From positions 1-17,344 of the forward strand of contig PXSU01000173.1 of assembly GCA_003022745.1 (NCBI GenBank): 17,344 nt of DNA, read 5' to 3'. Each line of letters starts with the position of its first letter. The first letter of the stretch is position 1. The notes below the pieces were generated by a model. The model was given only the letters and a program-made list of their open reading frames with translations, was not told where the DNA came from and searched no databases. The position numbers and the translations under genes are program-made. This DNA comes from Halobacteriales archaeon SW_9_67_25 (GTDB lineage Archaea > Halobacteriota > Halobacteria > Halobacteriales > Haloarculaceae). Below are positions 1 through 7,339 of this stretch, in pieces.

Positions 1-592
1 CGAACGCCGACAGCGCATCGGCGAGTCTCTCGGCGGAATAGCACCGGAAGGTCAACCCCAGATCCCACTCCTCGGTGAGCCGGCCGTGAACCCCGAAGTC
101 CGACACGATGAGCGGACGCAGTGCGCCACACGCTTCCTGGAATATCATACTCATGTTCTCCTTCCCAAACTTCGGGGTGTACGGCATCACGACGGCGTCC
201 GCGGCTCTGTAGTACGCTTCTTGCTCGTCAATATACTCGAGTCTCGAAACGATGCGAACAGGGGAATGCCGGGCGGCGGCCTCAATTTCGGCAACTTCGA
301 CGCCGCTTGGCGGTCCGGCGATGAGCTGTGTGAACGGCGGTCCAGTGTACTCGCGCAGCGCGCGCAGCAGAACCCCGATGCCCTTGTCCTGTCGCAAGGC
401 ACCGAAAAACAATAGTATCGTGTCTTCCTGGGGGAGGGCGAGCCGTTCCCGGGCCTCGCCCGGTGCCCGCGCGGCGGTGACGTCGATGCGTTCTCCCCCT
501 TCGAGTCCCGCCGGAGTCGTGGACTCCCCGCCCACGTACAGGACCGATACATCCCCCATGTCGTGAACGTGGTCGGTCTCGTGTGCCTCCAT
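1..592 (-). pseudogene. Glycosyltransferase family 4 fragment: C-terminal domain only, running off the left edge
   Basis: The minus strand reads without a stop from an ATG at 592 to the window edge (about 197 residues). It matches the second Rossmann half of GT-B glycosyltransferases: an ILLFFGALRQGKG strand-loop typical of the donor-site start, then YYRAADAVVMPY, then the nucleotide-sugar-binding segment ENMSMIFQEACG followed by PLIVSDFGV. Such enzymes transfer a sugar from a nucleotide-sugar donor, often in S-layer glycan or exopolysaccharide synthesis. The N-terminal acceptor domain (usually 150-200 residues) is missing, because an in-frame TGA lies just upstream (602-604). Further upstream, 676-638 (VLHIAQQVSSTAD, same frame) and 633-598 (VVTEAIREQCDS, another frame) resemble the linker expected in a GT4 protein, which suggests frameshift decay. 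The beta-helix gene starts divergently at 783, leaving no room for the missing domain. The family call is firm; pseudogene status is inferred. Confidence 0.65.
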
Positions 593-782
593 GGCTGACT
601 GTCACACTGCTCCCTGATGGCCTCCGTGACCACCGTCGTCCGCTGTGGACGATACCTGTTGGGCGATGTGGAGGACAACTAAAATCTTGGATCTTTCCAG
701 TCCTGGCTGGAACGGTGGTCGCATTACTTCTTTAGTCCGGGATGAACTGTTGGTAGCCGAAGGGTACGGCAACCGATCAGCA

Positions 783-3700
783 ATGTTCGAACAGGAAAGT
801 GGCACCTGGGTAGGTGGCACAGGTACGGCTATGGTGGTCCTTCTCGTGCTCCTCGTAGGCCTCGTGGCTGTTACGGGACCGGCAGCAGCTAGCAGTCACA
901 CGATCACGGTTGACGACGACGACGGTTCGAGTGAATACGATACGATTCAGAACGCGGTTGAGAATGCGACGTCGGGCGATACGATAGAGGTGATGTCCGG
1001 GACGTACAGCGAGCAGGTGACGGTTTCGACAAACAATTTGACGATTCGCGGTGCCGGCGATGGTGCAGATCCGGCTTCCAGCACCGTGCTTGACGGTGGT
1101 GGTGGTGGAGAAGCTCTGACGGTCAATGCCGACAACGTCACGATAAGTGACATCAACGTGACAAACAGCTATCAGGCAGTTCTAGTAAAAGCGGATGATA
1201 CTGTTGAAGGTCTGACTATTACGGACAGCCATTTCGATGGCAACGAATACGGACTCTACTTCAAGTCGAATTGGCAAGACAAAGAAGAAGAGCCGACGAC
1301 GGTCAACAACGTGTTGATTGCGGATACGACATTCGTTGATAGTGAGGTAAAGGCTGTCTACGCAGAGACACTGGAAAACGCCACATTCGAAAACCTGACT
1401 GTTGTCGACAGCGGCTACGGACCGAATCCTGGTCTTGCATTCCCTCTGTCGCCTAACAACGGGATCGATATCAATCTCAAGCGAGGTGTTTACACGAACA
1501 TTACTGTAGCGAACTCGACGTTCACCGACTCTGGTCTCCTTTGTCCTCAAAAACCTTGTCCTGAAAAAGGCGGAGACGACCTCTCGGGGGCACTCGTAAT
1601 CAAGGCTCGTGACGATGGCAGTTACAGCAGCGTGCCAGCGAATCTCTCTGACGTTACGGTCCGGAACAACACGTTCACCGGAACGACTGAAAACGCCACT
1701 GTCGGACTCCGATTTGGTGAACCAGGTGGAGACAACTTCGGTCCGACCGGCATTACCGTGGTGGATAATCAATTCACCGGATACGACACGGCTGTCTGGG
1801 ATACGACGACTAATTCCGGCCTCGATCTGGGGACTGTCGAATCCCAGAACGAGTTCACGACGTTGGTCGACAACCGCGATGATTCGAACCACCTCTATGG
1901 AGCTATTCAGGCAGCAATCGACGACGCGTCCAGCGGTGATACGATTGAAGTCGAATCGGGCACCTACGAAGAGAACGTAACAGTCGGCATCGCCAACGTC
2001 ACACTCGAAGGGCCGAACGCCGGGATTGGCGGGAACGACAGTTCGCGTGGACAGGAGGCCGAAATCACCCAGGGCGTCGTGATCAACGCCAGTGGCGTCA
2101 CGTTCGATGGGTTCGAAGTCACAAACGACGATGTGAATGGCATCAAATTGACTGGGGCCCCCTCTCAGGTCACCGTCACAAACAATGTCGTCAGAGATGT
2201 TGACGGGGGCACGGCCGGTTCGAAAGGCGTCGGCAATGGAATCAATCTCCAGTTCAACAACGTCTTCAAACAGACCAGCACTGGGATTGAAATCACCAAC
2301 AACCGGATTACTGGCGTCACGACAGCCGACGCAAGTGGCGATGCTAACGCGACCGGCGTCCAACTGCTTCCACGTGGCAACGATGTCGAGAATTTGCGCA
2401 TTGCAAACAACGTTATCGAAGACATCGAGCCCGGCAGTGCTAGTGATCGCTCTGAGGCACGTGCTGTCTCGATTGCCACACAGTTTACCGACACGTCCGG
2501 TGGAACCAGAGGCGACTTCGGCCAGCCGACAAACGTTACTATCGAAAACAACGAGGTCTCCAACCTCACTGCGGACTTCAGCCGTGCATTCAATCTGTTC
2601 GAGGATAAAAAAGGCGACACGACGACCAACGATGCAATCGGCCCAGTAAACTTCACGATCACCGGCAATACCGTCACGGAGATGGACTCGACCGGCGGAT
2701 TCTTCAGCCTGGCAATGTTCGTCGGCGAGTACGGAAACTTCGGTGAGGCTCACAGCGTCCGGAACAACAACTTCCTCGCTGGCATCGAGAACTTCGGGGG
2801 CAGCAGTGACACGCTCAACGCCACCTCGAACTGGTGGGGCAACGCGAGTGGCCCCAGTGGCAACGGGCCAGGCACGGGCGCGAGTGTCATTGCGAGTGTC
2901 GACTTCACGCCCTGGCTGGACGCGCCGGTCGACGCTGGAGGAGCACCCACTGCAGTCGCCCAGAACAACCGGACTGGTGAGTTCTATCCGCTCATCCAGG
3001 ATGCTGTCGACATGGCCAACTCCGGGGATACGATCATCGTCAGTCCCGGGACGCACGAAGAGAGCGTAGATGTCTGGCAAAACGTGACACTCGTAGGGCC
3101 GAATGCCGATACTCCCGGCTATGACCGAGATGCTGAGAATCTAGACGACGAAGCAGTAATCAAAAGCCCGAACGATCCAGGAATCAAGATTACGGAGAAC
3201 GCTAATGTAACCATTTCTGGTATCGCTTTCAAGGGGAATCAGTATTTCCTCGTTGGAGATGATTGGGGAGAACTGACTCTCAAAAATAACATCTTTACTG
3301 ACGGCCAAAGTGCACCTGGCGGTTACATTTGGTTGAAGCGTAACGCTGGTAGTCTCACATTCGCCAGAAACTATCTGACAGATGGCGCACCCTCCAACGG
3401 AATCCGAGTGAGGGTTGATAGTGGAGGCCCGGCAGATGTAGTTATCACAGATAATCTCTTCGAAAATAACGCTGCGTGGGCGATGAACCTCAACTCTGTG
3501 CACGGTGAAATCAGCGATAATACGATCAAGAACACTCCGAACTTCAACTCCAAGTACATGCAGTGGGGCATCCTCTTGGCAGCTGCCAATAATGACATAG
3601 AGGTGAGCGGCAATACCTTTGAGGGGCTTACTGGCCCTGGAGTTGACATCTATGGAAACTTCGATGGCTCCGTGAGAATCGCCGACAATGAATTCAGCGA

Positions 3701-4814
3701 GTTTGCCAAGTATGGAGGAATTCTGGTTACTACTACACACCTTCCCGAGAGCGGATTCCCTGCGAAACCCGACGACATCGACATTGTCAACAACAGCTTC
3801 GAAACTGGTAACGGGTACGGGATACAGAACGACGTCGGCATAACGATCGACGCCACCAACAACTGGTGGGGTGACGCGAGCGGTCCCGGTGGCGAGGGGC
3901 CCGGCTCGGGCGCGAATGTCAGTGCAAATGTCACCTTCACGCCGTTCCTCGCGTTCCCGCCAGGTGAGGCACCGAGCGACGACACGCCCGCAGACGACAC
4001 GCCCGCTGGCGGCGGTGGTGGCGGTGGCGGCGCCTTCTTCCCCGAGGAGGGAGAGGGGCCCCAACCCGACAGAGTAGTCGAGGAGACCATCGTCGACGAA
4101 GAGCCACAGACGTCGGACACGACCGTCGAGGTGGAGGGGACGGAACTGGTCGAGAGCGTCTCCTTCGAGGAGGACATCGACAGCGGGACCGTCGAAGTCT
4201 CCGAGTTCGACGACCCGCCGGAGACGGTCGCGGAGGACGTGGCCGAACAGGCGGCCGACTCGGCGGACACTGACGGCGGAGCCGGGACCGACGTTGACGT
4301 GGTCGGCGCAGTCGACATCTCGCCGACCTCCGAGACCGCGGAGACGAGTTCGGCGTCGGTCGTGTTTACCGTCGACGCGGGCGAGTTGGACTCGTCCGAG
4401 AACGCGGTCATCATGCACGAACAGTCCGACGGGAACTGGGAGCCACTCGACACGAGCGTGCGGGACGTCACCGGCGGGACGGTGACGCTGGTCGGCCAAA
4501 CCAGTTCGTTCTCGCAGTTCGCCGTCGTCGAACTCTCGCCGGCACAGGCGGAGACGCCGACACCGGTTTCGACCCCAGCTGAGGGCGAAACGTCGACCCC
4601 GTCCGAACCCGGCGAGGAGACGCCGGCGACGACGCCCGAGCCAGAAGCACAGGCCGACACCGGCGAGGCCGCCGGTGAGGGCGCCGCGGGAACCGCCACG
4701 CCGGCCGCGAGCGAGGAGCCCGCTGGCTTTGGGTTGACCGCGGGACTGGTCATCGCCCTCCTGGTCGCGCTCCTGGTTGTGGTGTTTGCTCTCCGCCGCC
4801 GGGACGCCCTGTAG
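783..4814 (+). CDS. Surface-anchored NosD-like parallel beta-helix protein with PGF-pre-PGF domain and PGF-CTERM-like tail
   Basis: This is a 1343-residue secreted protein. The ATG at 783 was chosen over an in-frame start at 645 because it puts a signal peptide at the N-terminus (hydrophobic core about 16-33, AAA cleavage region near 36). Three modules start with the same strand-turn motif, SGDTI.V..GTY.E.V.V, at residues 64, 384 and 747. Each continues into short Asn-rich rungs (ITNN, VRNNTF) typical of right-handed beta-helices. Two modules close with an NWWG...SGP...FTP motif (residues 683 and 1027). A Gly run near 1076 leads to a domain like PGF-pre-PGF (about 1096-1247), then a Thr/Pro/Glu stalk. 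The last 28 residues are GFG, a transmembrane helix and RRR, the layout of archaeosortase-processed proteins; the tripeptide reads P-A-G-F rather than P-G-F. Many N-X-S/T sites suggest N-glycosylation. Likely role is cell-surface adhesion or carbohydrate binding; the ligand is unknown. The beta-helix part is visibly less GC-rich than the C-terminal third. Confidence 0.9.
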   Translation: MFEQESGTWVGGTGTAMVVLLVLLVGLVAVTGPAAASSHTITVDDDDGSSEYDTIQNAVENATSGDTIEVMSGTYSEQVTVSTNNLTIRGAGDGADPASSTVLDGGGGGEALTVNADNVTISDINVTNSYQAVLVKADDTVEGLTITDSHFDGNEYGLYFKSNWQDKEEEPTTVNNVLIADTTFVDSEVKAVYAETLENATFENLTVVDSGYGPNPGLAFPLSPNNGIDINLKRGVYTNITVANSTFTDSGLLCPQKPCPEKGGDDLSGALVIKARDDGSYSSVPANLSDVTVRNNTFTGTTENATVGLRFGEPGGDNFGPTGITVVDNQFTGYDTAVWDTTTNSGLDLGTVESQNEFTTLVDNRDDSNHLYGAIQAAIDDASSGDTIEVESGTYEENVTVGIANVTLEGPNAGIGGNDSSRGQEAEITQGVVINASGVTFDGFEVTNDDVNGIKLTGAPSQVTVTNNVVRDVDGGTAGSKGVGNGINLQFNNVFKQTSTGIEITNNRITGVTTADASGDANATGVQLLPRGNDVENLRIANNVIEDIEPGSASDRSEARAVSIATQFTDTSGGTRGDFGQPTNVTIENNEVSNLTADFSRAFNLFEDKKGDTTTNDAIGPVNFTITGNTVTEMDSTGGFFSLAMFVGEYGNFGEAHSVRNNNFLAGIENFGGSSDTLNATSNWWGNASGPSGNGPGTGASVIASVDFTPWLDAPVDAGGAPTAVAQNNRTGEFYPLIQDAVDMANSGDTIIVSPGTHEESVDVWQNVTLVGPNADTPGYDRDAENLDDEAVIKSPNDPGIKITENANVTISGIAFKGNQYFLVGDDWGELTLKNNIFTDGQSAPGGYIWLKRNAGSLTFARNYLTDGAPSNGIRVRVDSGGPADVVITDNLFENNAAWAMNLNSVHGEISDNTIKNTPNFNSKYMQWGILLAAANNDIEVSGNTFEGLTGPGVDIYGNFDGSVRIADNEFSEFAKYGGILVTTTHLPESGFPAKPDDIDIVNNSFETGNGYGIQNDVGITIDATNNWWGDASGPGGEGPGSGANVSANVTFTPFLAFPPGEAPSDDTPADDTPAGGGGGGGGAFFPEEGEGPQPDRVVEETIVDEEPQTSDTTVEVEGTELVESVSFEEDIDSGTVEVSEFDDPPETVAEDVAEQAADSADTDGGAGTDVDVVGAVDISPTSETAETSSASVVFTVDAGELDSSENAVIMHEQSDGNWEPLDTSVRDVTGGTVTLVGQTSSFSQFAVVELSPAQAETPTPVSTPAEGETSTPSEPGEETPATTPEPEAQADTGEAAGEGAAGTATPAASEEPAGFGLTAGLVIALLVALLVVVFALRRRDAL
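2829..2911 (+). repeat. NWWG module-end repeat, copy 1
   Basis: This 83-bp segment inside the beta-helix gene begins with AACTGGTGGGG and ends with TTCACGCC. A second 83-bp copy with the same ends and no length difference lies at 3861. Both encode NWWG, SGP, a Gly-rich loop and an FTP motif that close a beta-helix module. The copies diverge at many third positions, so this is an old intragenic duplication rather than a recent one. Confidence 0.75.
3861..3943 (+). repeat. NWWG module-end repeat, copy 2
   Basis: Second copy of the 83-bp module-closing repeat first seen at 2829. It is immediately followed by the low-complexity Asp/Thr/Pro linker and the Gly run, so it marks the end of the beta-helix portion of the protein. 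Confidence 0.75.
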
Positions 4815-4846
4815 CCGGCCACGCTCGCGCCGATTCCCGGGCGGTT

Positions 4847-4869
4847 CTGCCGACGACGGGCAGTTTTTT
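4847..4869 (+). terminator. Hairpin plus T-run terminator of the beta-helix gene
   Basis: The sequence CTGCC-GACGACG-GGCAG forms a perfect 5-bp stem with a 7-base loop and is followed directly by TTTTTT. It lies 33 bases after the stop codon of the beta-helix gene. Archaeal RNA polymerase terminates mainly at T-runs, so the T6 is probably the working part. Confidence 0.7.
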
Positions 4870-4912
4870 GATCCGATTCTTCGCGTGACTTCGGGCCGCG
4901 GCAGAATACTAC

Positions 4913-4920
4913 TATATAAA
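4913..4920 (+). promoter_or_regulatory. Strong TATA box upstream of the winged-helix regulator
   Basis: TATATAAA stands out in otherwise GC-rich sequence just after the terminator of the preceding gene. With the usual archaeal spacing of about 27 bases, transcription would start near 4944. That falls inside the palindrome at 4932-4948. The first good coding start is at 5125, so the leader would be about 180 nt, long for a haloarchaeon. A second promoter nearer the gene cannot be excluded. Confidence 0.55.
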
Positions 4921-4931
4921 CGTATCTCACG

Positions 4932-4948
4932 TTCCAGTTGTACTGGAA
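4932..4948. promoter_or_regulatory. Perfect 17-bp palindrome, candidate operator
   Basis: TTCCAGT-TGT-ACTGGAA is a perfect 7-bp inverted repeat with a 3-base centre, the size and symmetry bound by dimeric winged-helix regulators. It begins 12 bases after the TATA box and would cover the predicted transcription start, so binding there should repress. The downstream gene encodes a winged-helix protein, which makes autoregulation a natural reading. That link is inference. Confidence 0.5.
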
Positions 4949-5124
4949 TATCCTTCGGTGGATTTATCAGTCTCACTTAATATCAAAAATGAGTGTGATG
5001 CCCCGTCGCCAGGCAGCGATTTCGTTCTCCCGACACGTACCGGGACCGTGGCCCCCGTCGTGTCGGGTGGCCGGTGTGAACGCTGCGGCCGGTCGCCGTA
5101 CGAGGCCGAGGTGTCTGCTACACG

Positions 5125-5475
5125 ATGCCAGCAAACGAGTGGAACCCGGAGACGGTGTTCGACGTGCTCTCCGACGAGCGTGTCCGCCAGATACTGGTCG
5201 CGACCGGCGAGTCTCCCCAGTCCGCCGAGGAGCTGTCCGAGCGGGTCGACGGAAGTCTCTCTTCCCTCTACCGACGGATCGAGGTCCTCACCGAGTACGG
5301 ATTTCTGCTCGAGGAGACGCGGCTCGACCCCGAGGGACACCACTACTGCGTGTACACGGTGAACTGCGAGGAGATAGACATCTCCCTGGGTGAGGACACC
5401 ATCACCATCGAATTCGACGGGTCGGTCTACGAGGAGAACCCGCTCTCGGGGCGGAGCGCAACCGACGAGAGGTGA
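5125..5475 (+). CDS. Winged helix-turn-helix transcriptional regulator (haloarchaeal ArsR-like)
   Basis: This 116-residue acidic protein has the compact layout of haloarchaeal ArsR-like regulators. It opens with FDVLSDERVRQIL, continues with a helix-turn-helix around residues 27-60 (SAEELSERVDGSLSSLYRRIEVL, with the recognition helix in the second half), and has a wing near GFLLEETRLDPEGHHYCVYTV. The C-terminus holds a short beta-rich stretch (ISLGEDTITIEF). It has no metal-binding Cys cluster and no ligand domain, so the signal is unknown. The ATG at 5125 begins the conserved part. The gene stands alone: a terminator lies upstream and a convergent gene remnant downstream. In other haloarchaea such small regulators often sit beside a small membrane protein gene; here the neighbour is a broken membrane protein. 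The TATA box and palindrome at 4913-4948 probably control it. Confidence 0.85.
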   Translation: MPANEWNPETVFDVLSDERVRQILVATGESPQSAEELSERVDGSLSSLYRRIEVLTEYGFLLEETRLDPEGHHYCVYTVNCEEIDISLGEDTITIEFDGSVYEENPLSGRSATDER

Positions 5476-5480
5476 TCGGA

Positions 5481-5500
5481 CGGACACCGGGGGTGGTCCG
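5481..5500. terminator. Hairpin between convergent genes
   Basis: CGGAC and GTCCG form a perfect 5-bp stem around a 10-base GC-rich loop. It lies six bases after the regulator stop codon and before the 3' end of the convergent gene remnant. There is no T-run, so termination is only suggested by its position. Confidence 0.3.
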
Positions 5501-5523
5501 CATCAGCATCGGGATTATCACTA

Positions 5524-6084
5524 TCAGTCGCGTCCGACGAGCAGCCGCCACAGCAGGCGCGTCCCCCACGAGTCGTGAACGCGACAGTCCGACTCCGGGC
5601 TAGCACAGTGGGCCACGTGCGAGAGCGAGCAGTCGGTCCGCAGGACGATATACGAGAGGAGGAAACTGGTGGCGTGTGGCGTAGCCCAGGAAGTGTGCGA
5701 AGTGGTTGGTGTCCCCCCTGAACCCGACGGCGAGGAAGAAACCCAGGACTAGAACGGAGAGGACGGCGACCTCGTCGTAGCCGACCCGGCGACACGCCTC
5801 GACCAGCCCCTCGCTGACGCCGCCCGTCCGGGCGAGATGGAGGACGTAGAGACCGGCGAGGCCGAGCGACGCGACGACGATGGCCACCACGGTGCGGGTG
5901 AGCGGTGCGACGACGAGTGCGATGGACGCGATCTGACCGCAGAACACGAGCGGCGCGTAGTCGAGGTGGAGCCCGGTCGTCAGGCGCGTCGCCGGATCTC
6001 CGCCAGCAACTCCCGGGAGTCCGACCACTCGTGGACCTCTGCCGTGTGAAACGGACAGGCCGTTCGCATCTGGGCTCTGTCCAT
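5524..6084 (-). pseudogene. Rhomboid-like membrane protease remnant, C-terminal part, frameshifted
   Basis: Three consecutive minus-strand segments in different frames read as one protein. (1) 6084-5983: a hydrophilic stretch ending HEWSDSRELLAEIRRR, then a TGA at 5982-5980. (2) 5983-5675, another frame: LDYAPLVFCGQ, a membrane helix near ASIALVVAPL and VVAIVVASLGLAGLYVL, a loop, a second helix VAVLSVLVLGFFLAVGF, then NHFAHFLGYAT. (3) 5673-5524, a third frame: FLLSYIVLRTD and a short tail ending WRLLVGRD before TGA. The run NHFAHFLGYAT...FLLSY matches the last rhomboid helix, which carries the catalytic His with a Gly-rich face. The serine (GxSG) helix is not here; a candidate lies at 6491-6508 on the other strand. 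Segment 2 joins segment 3 by a one-base slip near 5674, so no intact product is possible. Rhomboids cleave membrane proteins within the bilayer. Decay is clear; the family call is moderately sure. Confidence 0.6.
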
Positions 6085-6382
6085 GGAGACGACGCCTCGA
6101 ATGTAAGGCGTTACTGACTGCGGTGTAACCTCCGGCGACTGGTCTGCCGTCTTCCCCCGCTGTCACCGACCGATTCTTTGCTCGAACGCTTGCCGGATAC
6201 CCGGCCCGGTCCCCGCGTCGATCCCCGTCTACTACCCCGAAGTAGTTTTTAATATCAATAATAAAAATAGAAGGCCAACTACTATATCCTCCTCTGTGCA
6301 ATTTATAGGCAAGCAAAACGTCTCAAAGAAGGACACACGCTGACGCGCTCCGGAGTAATTCAATTATGGATAATAAAATACG
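6085..6382. other. AT-rich spacer between the two rhomboid remnants, no gene seen
   Basis: No frame here reads like a haloarchaeal protein. From about 6240 to 6380 the sequence turns markedly AT-rich, with AATATCAATAATAAAAATAG and a minus-strand TATA-like TATAAATT at 6307-6300. The 7-mers AGTAGTT (6241) and AACTACT (6277) are inverted. The decamers TTAATATCAA and ACTACTATAT also occur in the regulator promoter region (4978 and 4908). It may contain old promoters or a rearrangement scar; I see no transposase or terminal repeats. Confidence 0.4.
6231..6250 (+). terminator. Weak hairpin plus T-run in the spacer
   Basis: ACTAC and GTAGT form a 5-bp stem around CCCGAA, and the stem runs into TTTTT. 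It looks like a plus-strand terminator, but no intact plus-strand gene ends here. It may be left over from a lost gene. Confidence 0.3.
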
Positions 6383-6545
6383 TTCGGGGACGACGCGTTT
6401 CTGCGAACGCTCCAGCGCCGACTGCGGCCGGTCGATGCGGTCGCTGTCGTCCTCTCGTATCTGAACCTCGCGTTCGTTCGCCCGGCGGTCGGCTTTGGCT
6501 TTTCTGGCGTCGTGATGGCCTTCGTGGGGTACCTCCGTCAGATCC
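6383..6545 (+). pseudogene. Rhomboid-like remnant, active-site serine helix (GFSG), on the opposite strand
   Basis: After two stops (TAATAA at 6371-6376) the frame at 6383 reads like a typical haloarchaeal protein: DDAFLRTLQRRLRPVDAV, a helix AVVLSYLNLAFVRPAV, then GFGFSGVVMAFVGYL. GFSG at 6497-6508 fits the GxSG serine motif that begins helix 4 of rhomboid proteases, with the usual following hydrophobic helix. No start codon or signal precedes it. After about 6540 the frame runs into antisense of the next gene and becomes Arg-rich. The remaining rhomboid-like helices, including the His helix, are on the minus strand at 5524-6084. Inverting a segment spanning about 6000-6540 would place this piece upstream of them on the same strand in the right order. 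This is read by eye; a short match could mislead. Confidence 0.5.
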
Positions 6546-6584
6546 GCCCCCGAGCAGGAGGTCGTAGTTGTGAACGACGAACAG

Positions 6585-7075
6585 TCAGTACCACAGTGTC
6601 GCGGCGAGGGGGAAATCGAAGTCCCGCGATGCCGGCAGTGTCCGCACCAGCGGTCGGTCGTCGTCGACGGCCACGGTCAGTTTCGCCAGCCGGTGGCGGT
6701 AGAGGTCGAACCCGGCGTGGGGGTCGGCCTCGACGTAGCCGGTCGCCGCCAGGTGCTCGCCCAGTGCCGTCCGGTCCCAGTCCCCGCGGAGGAGGGTGAG
6801 CCTGTGGTTGACGCCGAGCACTTCCTCCTCGATGGCACCGAACGGGAGGCCGAAGTGGTCGTAGCCGTCGGCTGCCCACTGCCGGTAGTCCCCGTAGACT
6901 GCGGGGTCGAAGGCCCCCCGCTGTGCGCGGATGGCCGCGACATCGTGGCGTTCGAAGGCGTACCGCCGGCCGCCGAAGTCGCCGGGTGCGGCCAGCCAGT
7001 CGGCGTAGGCCGGATGCGCGGTTCCCGACCCCGAGAGACACGCCGTTGGACTGTGTTGGGTCTGCGCCGGGCCAT
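6585..7075 (-). pseudogene. Lipoprotein-like haloarchaeal protein, broken at the 5' end and probably truncated
   Basis: The coherent part runs on the minus strand from about 7045 to 6585. It begins ACLSGSG like a mature lipoprotein after a lipobox Cys, then HPAYADWLAAPGDFGG, YAFERHDVAAIRAQ, YDHFGLPFGAIEEEVLG, LRGDWDRTALGEHLAATGY and a short end. This alternation resembles Gly-poor haloarchaeal lipoproteins of unknown function that carry an N-terminal Cys. The expected signal peptide is not in frame. An ATG at 7075 gives MARRRPNT in another frame, which looks like the basic start of a signal whose hydrophobic core has been lost. The frame ends FPLAATLWY-stop at 6585, and continuing past the TGA gives LFVVHNYDLLLGGG, so the true 3' end may also be damaged. 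The function is unknown. Confidence 0.5.
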
Positions 7076-7339
7076 GGGCCGATGACGCCCCGGAGGGACT
7101 TGTGTCCGACGCCGTTCCGGGCCGGACCCACACGACCGCCCCGTGGCGGGTCGTCCTCGGCGCGACGCCGACTGTGGATCCGCGACCGTCGGCTGTGCGA
7201 CCCGCTAGCGGACCCGGCACCCTTACTATTCTCCGGACACAAGAGATGTCCACGAGAGTCGTGCCGTGGGGAGAGAACACACCTATCGGTCCCACAGAGC
7301 GTGTGGCCGCCACTTGCGCGTGGTCGTGACCTGCCACCC
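7076..7339. promoter_or_regulatory. Leader region upstream of moxR, no gene
   Basis: No frame here has convincing coding character. The best plus-strand promoter candidate is TTACTATT at 7223-7230 within GC-rich sequence. A start about 27 bases later would leave a leader of roughly 87 nt before the moxR ATG. No Shine-Dalgarno-like sequence precedes that ATG. Confidence 0.3.

Noticed and set aside
1182..3080. Long minus-strand open frame opposite the beta-helix gene
   Set aside because: It mirrors the plus-strand codon pattern and has no recognisable domain; the plus strand shows signal, repeats and anchor.
2829..3943. The two 83-bp repeats as an insertion-element or recombination signal
   Set aside because: They are in frame, encode the same structural motif and differ at many third positions, so a protein-level duplication explains them.
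4958..5362. Plus-strand frame with RCERCGRSPYEA that could be a small zinc-finger protein ahead of the regulator
   Set aside because: It has no stop before running deep into the regulator in another frame, turns Arg-rich and lacks a second clear Cys pair. It is most likely a chance reading.
5524..6545. An active phase-variation switch in the rhomboid-like locus
   Set aside because: There is no nearby recombinase gene and no long inverted repeat, and the pieces carry extra frameshifts, so a functional switch is not supported by this window alone.
6923..7339. N-terminal extension of MoxR
   Set aside because: The in-frame upstream sequence is Arg/Pro-rich and unlike the family; the acidic start at 7340 is normal for haloarchaeal MoxR.
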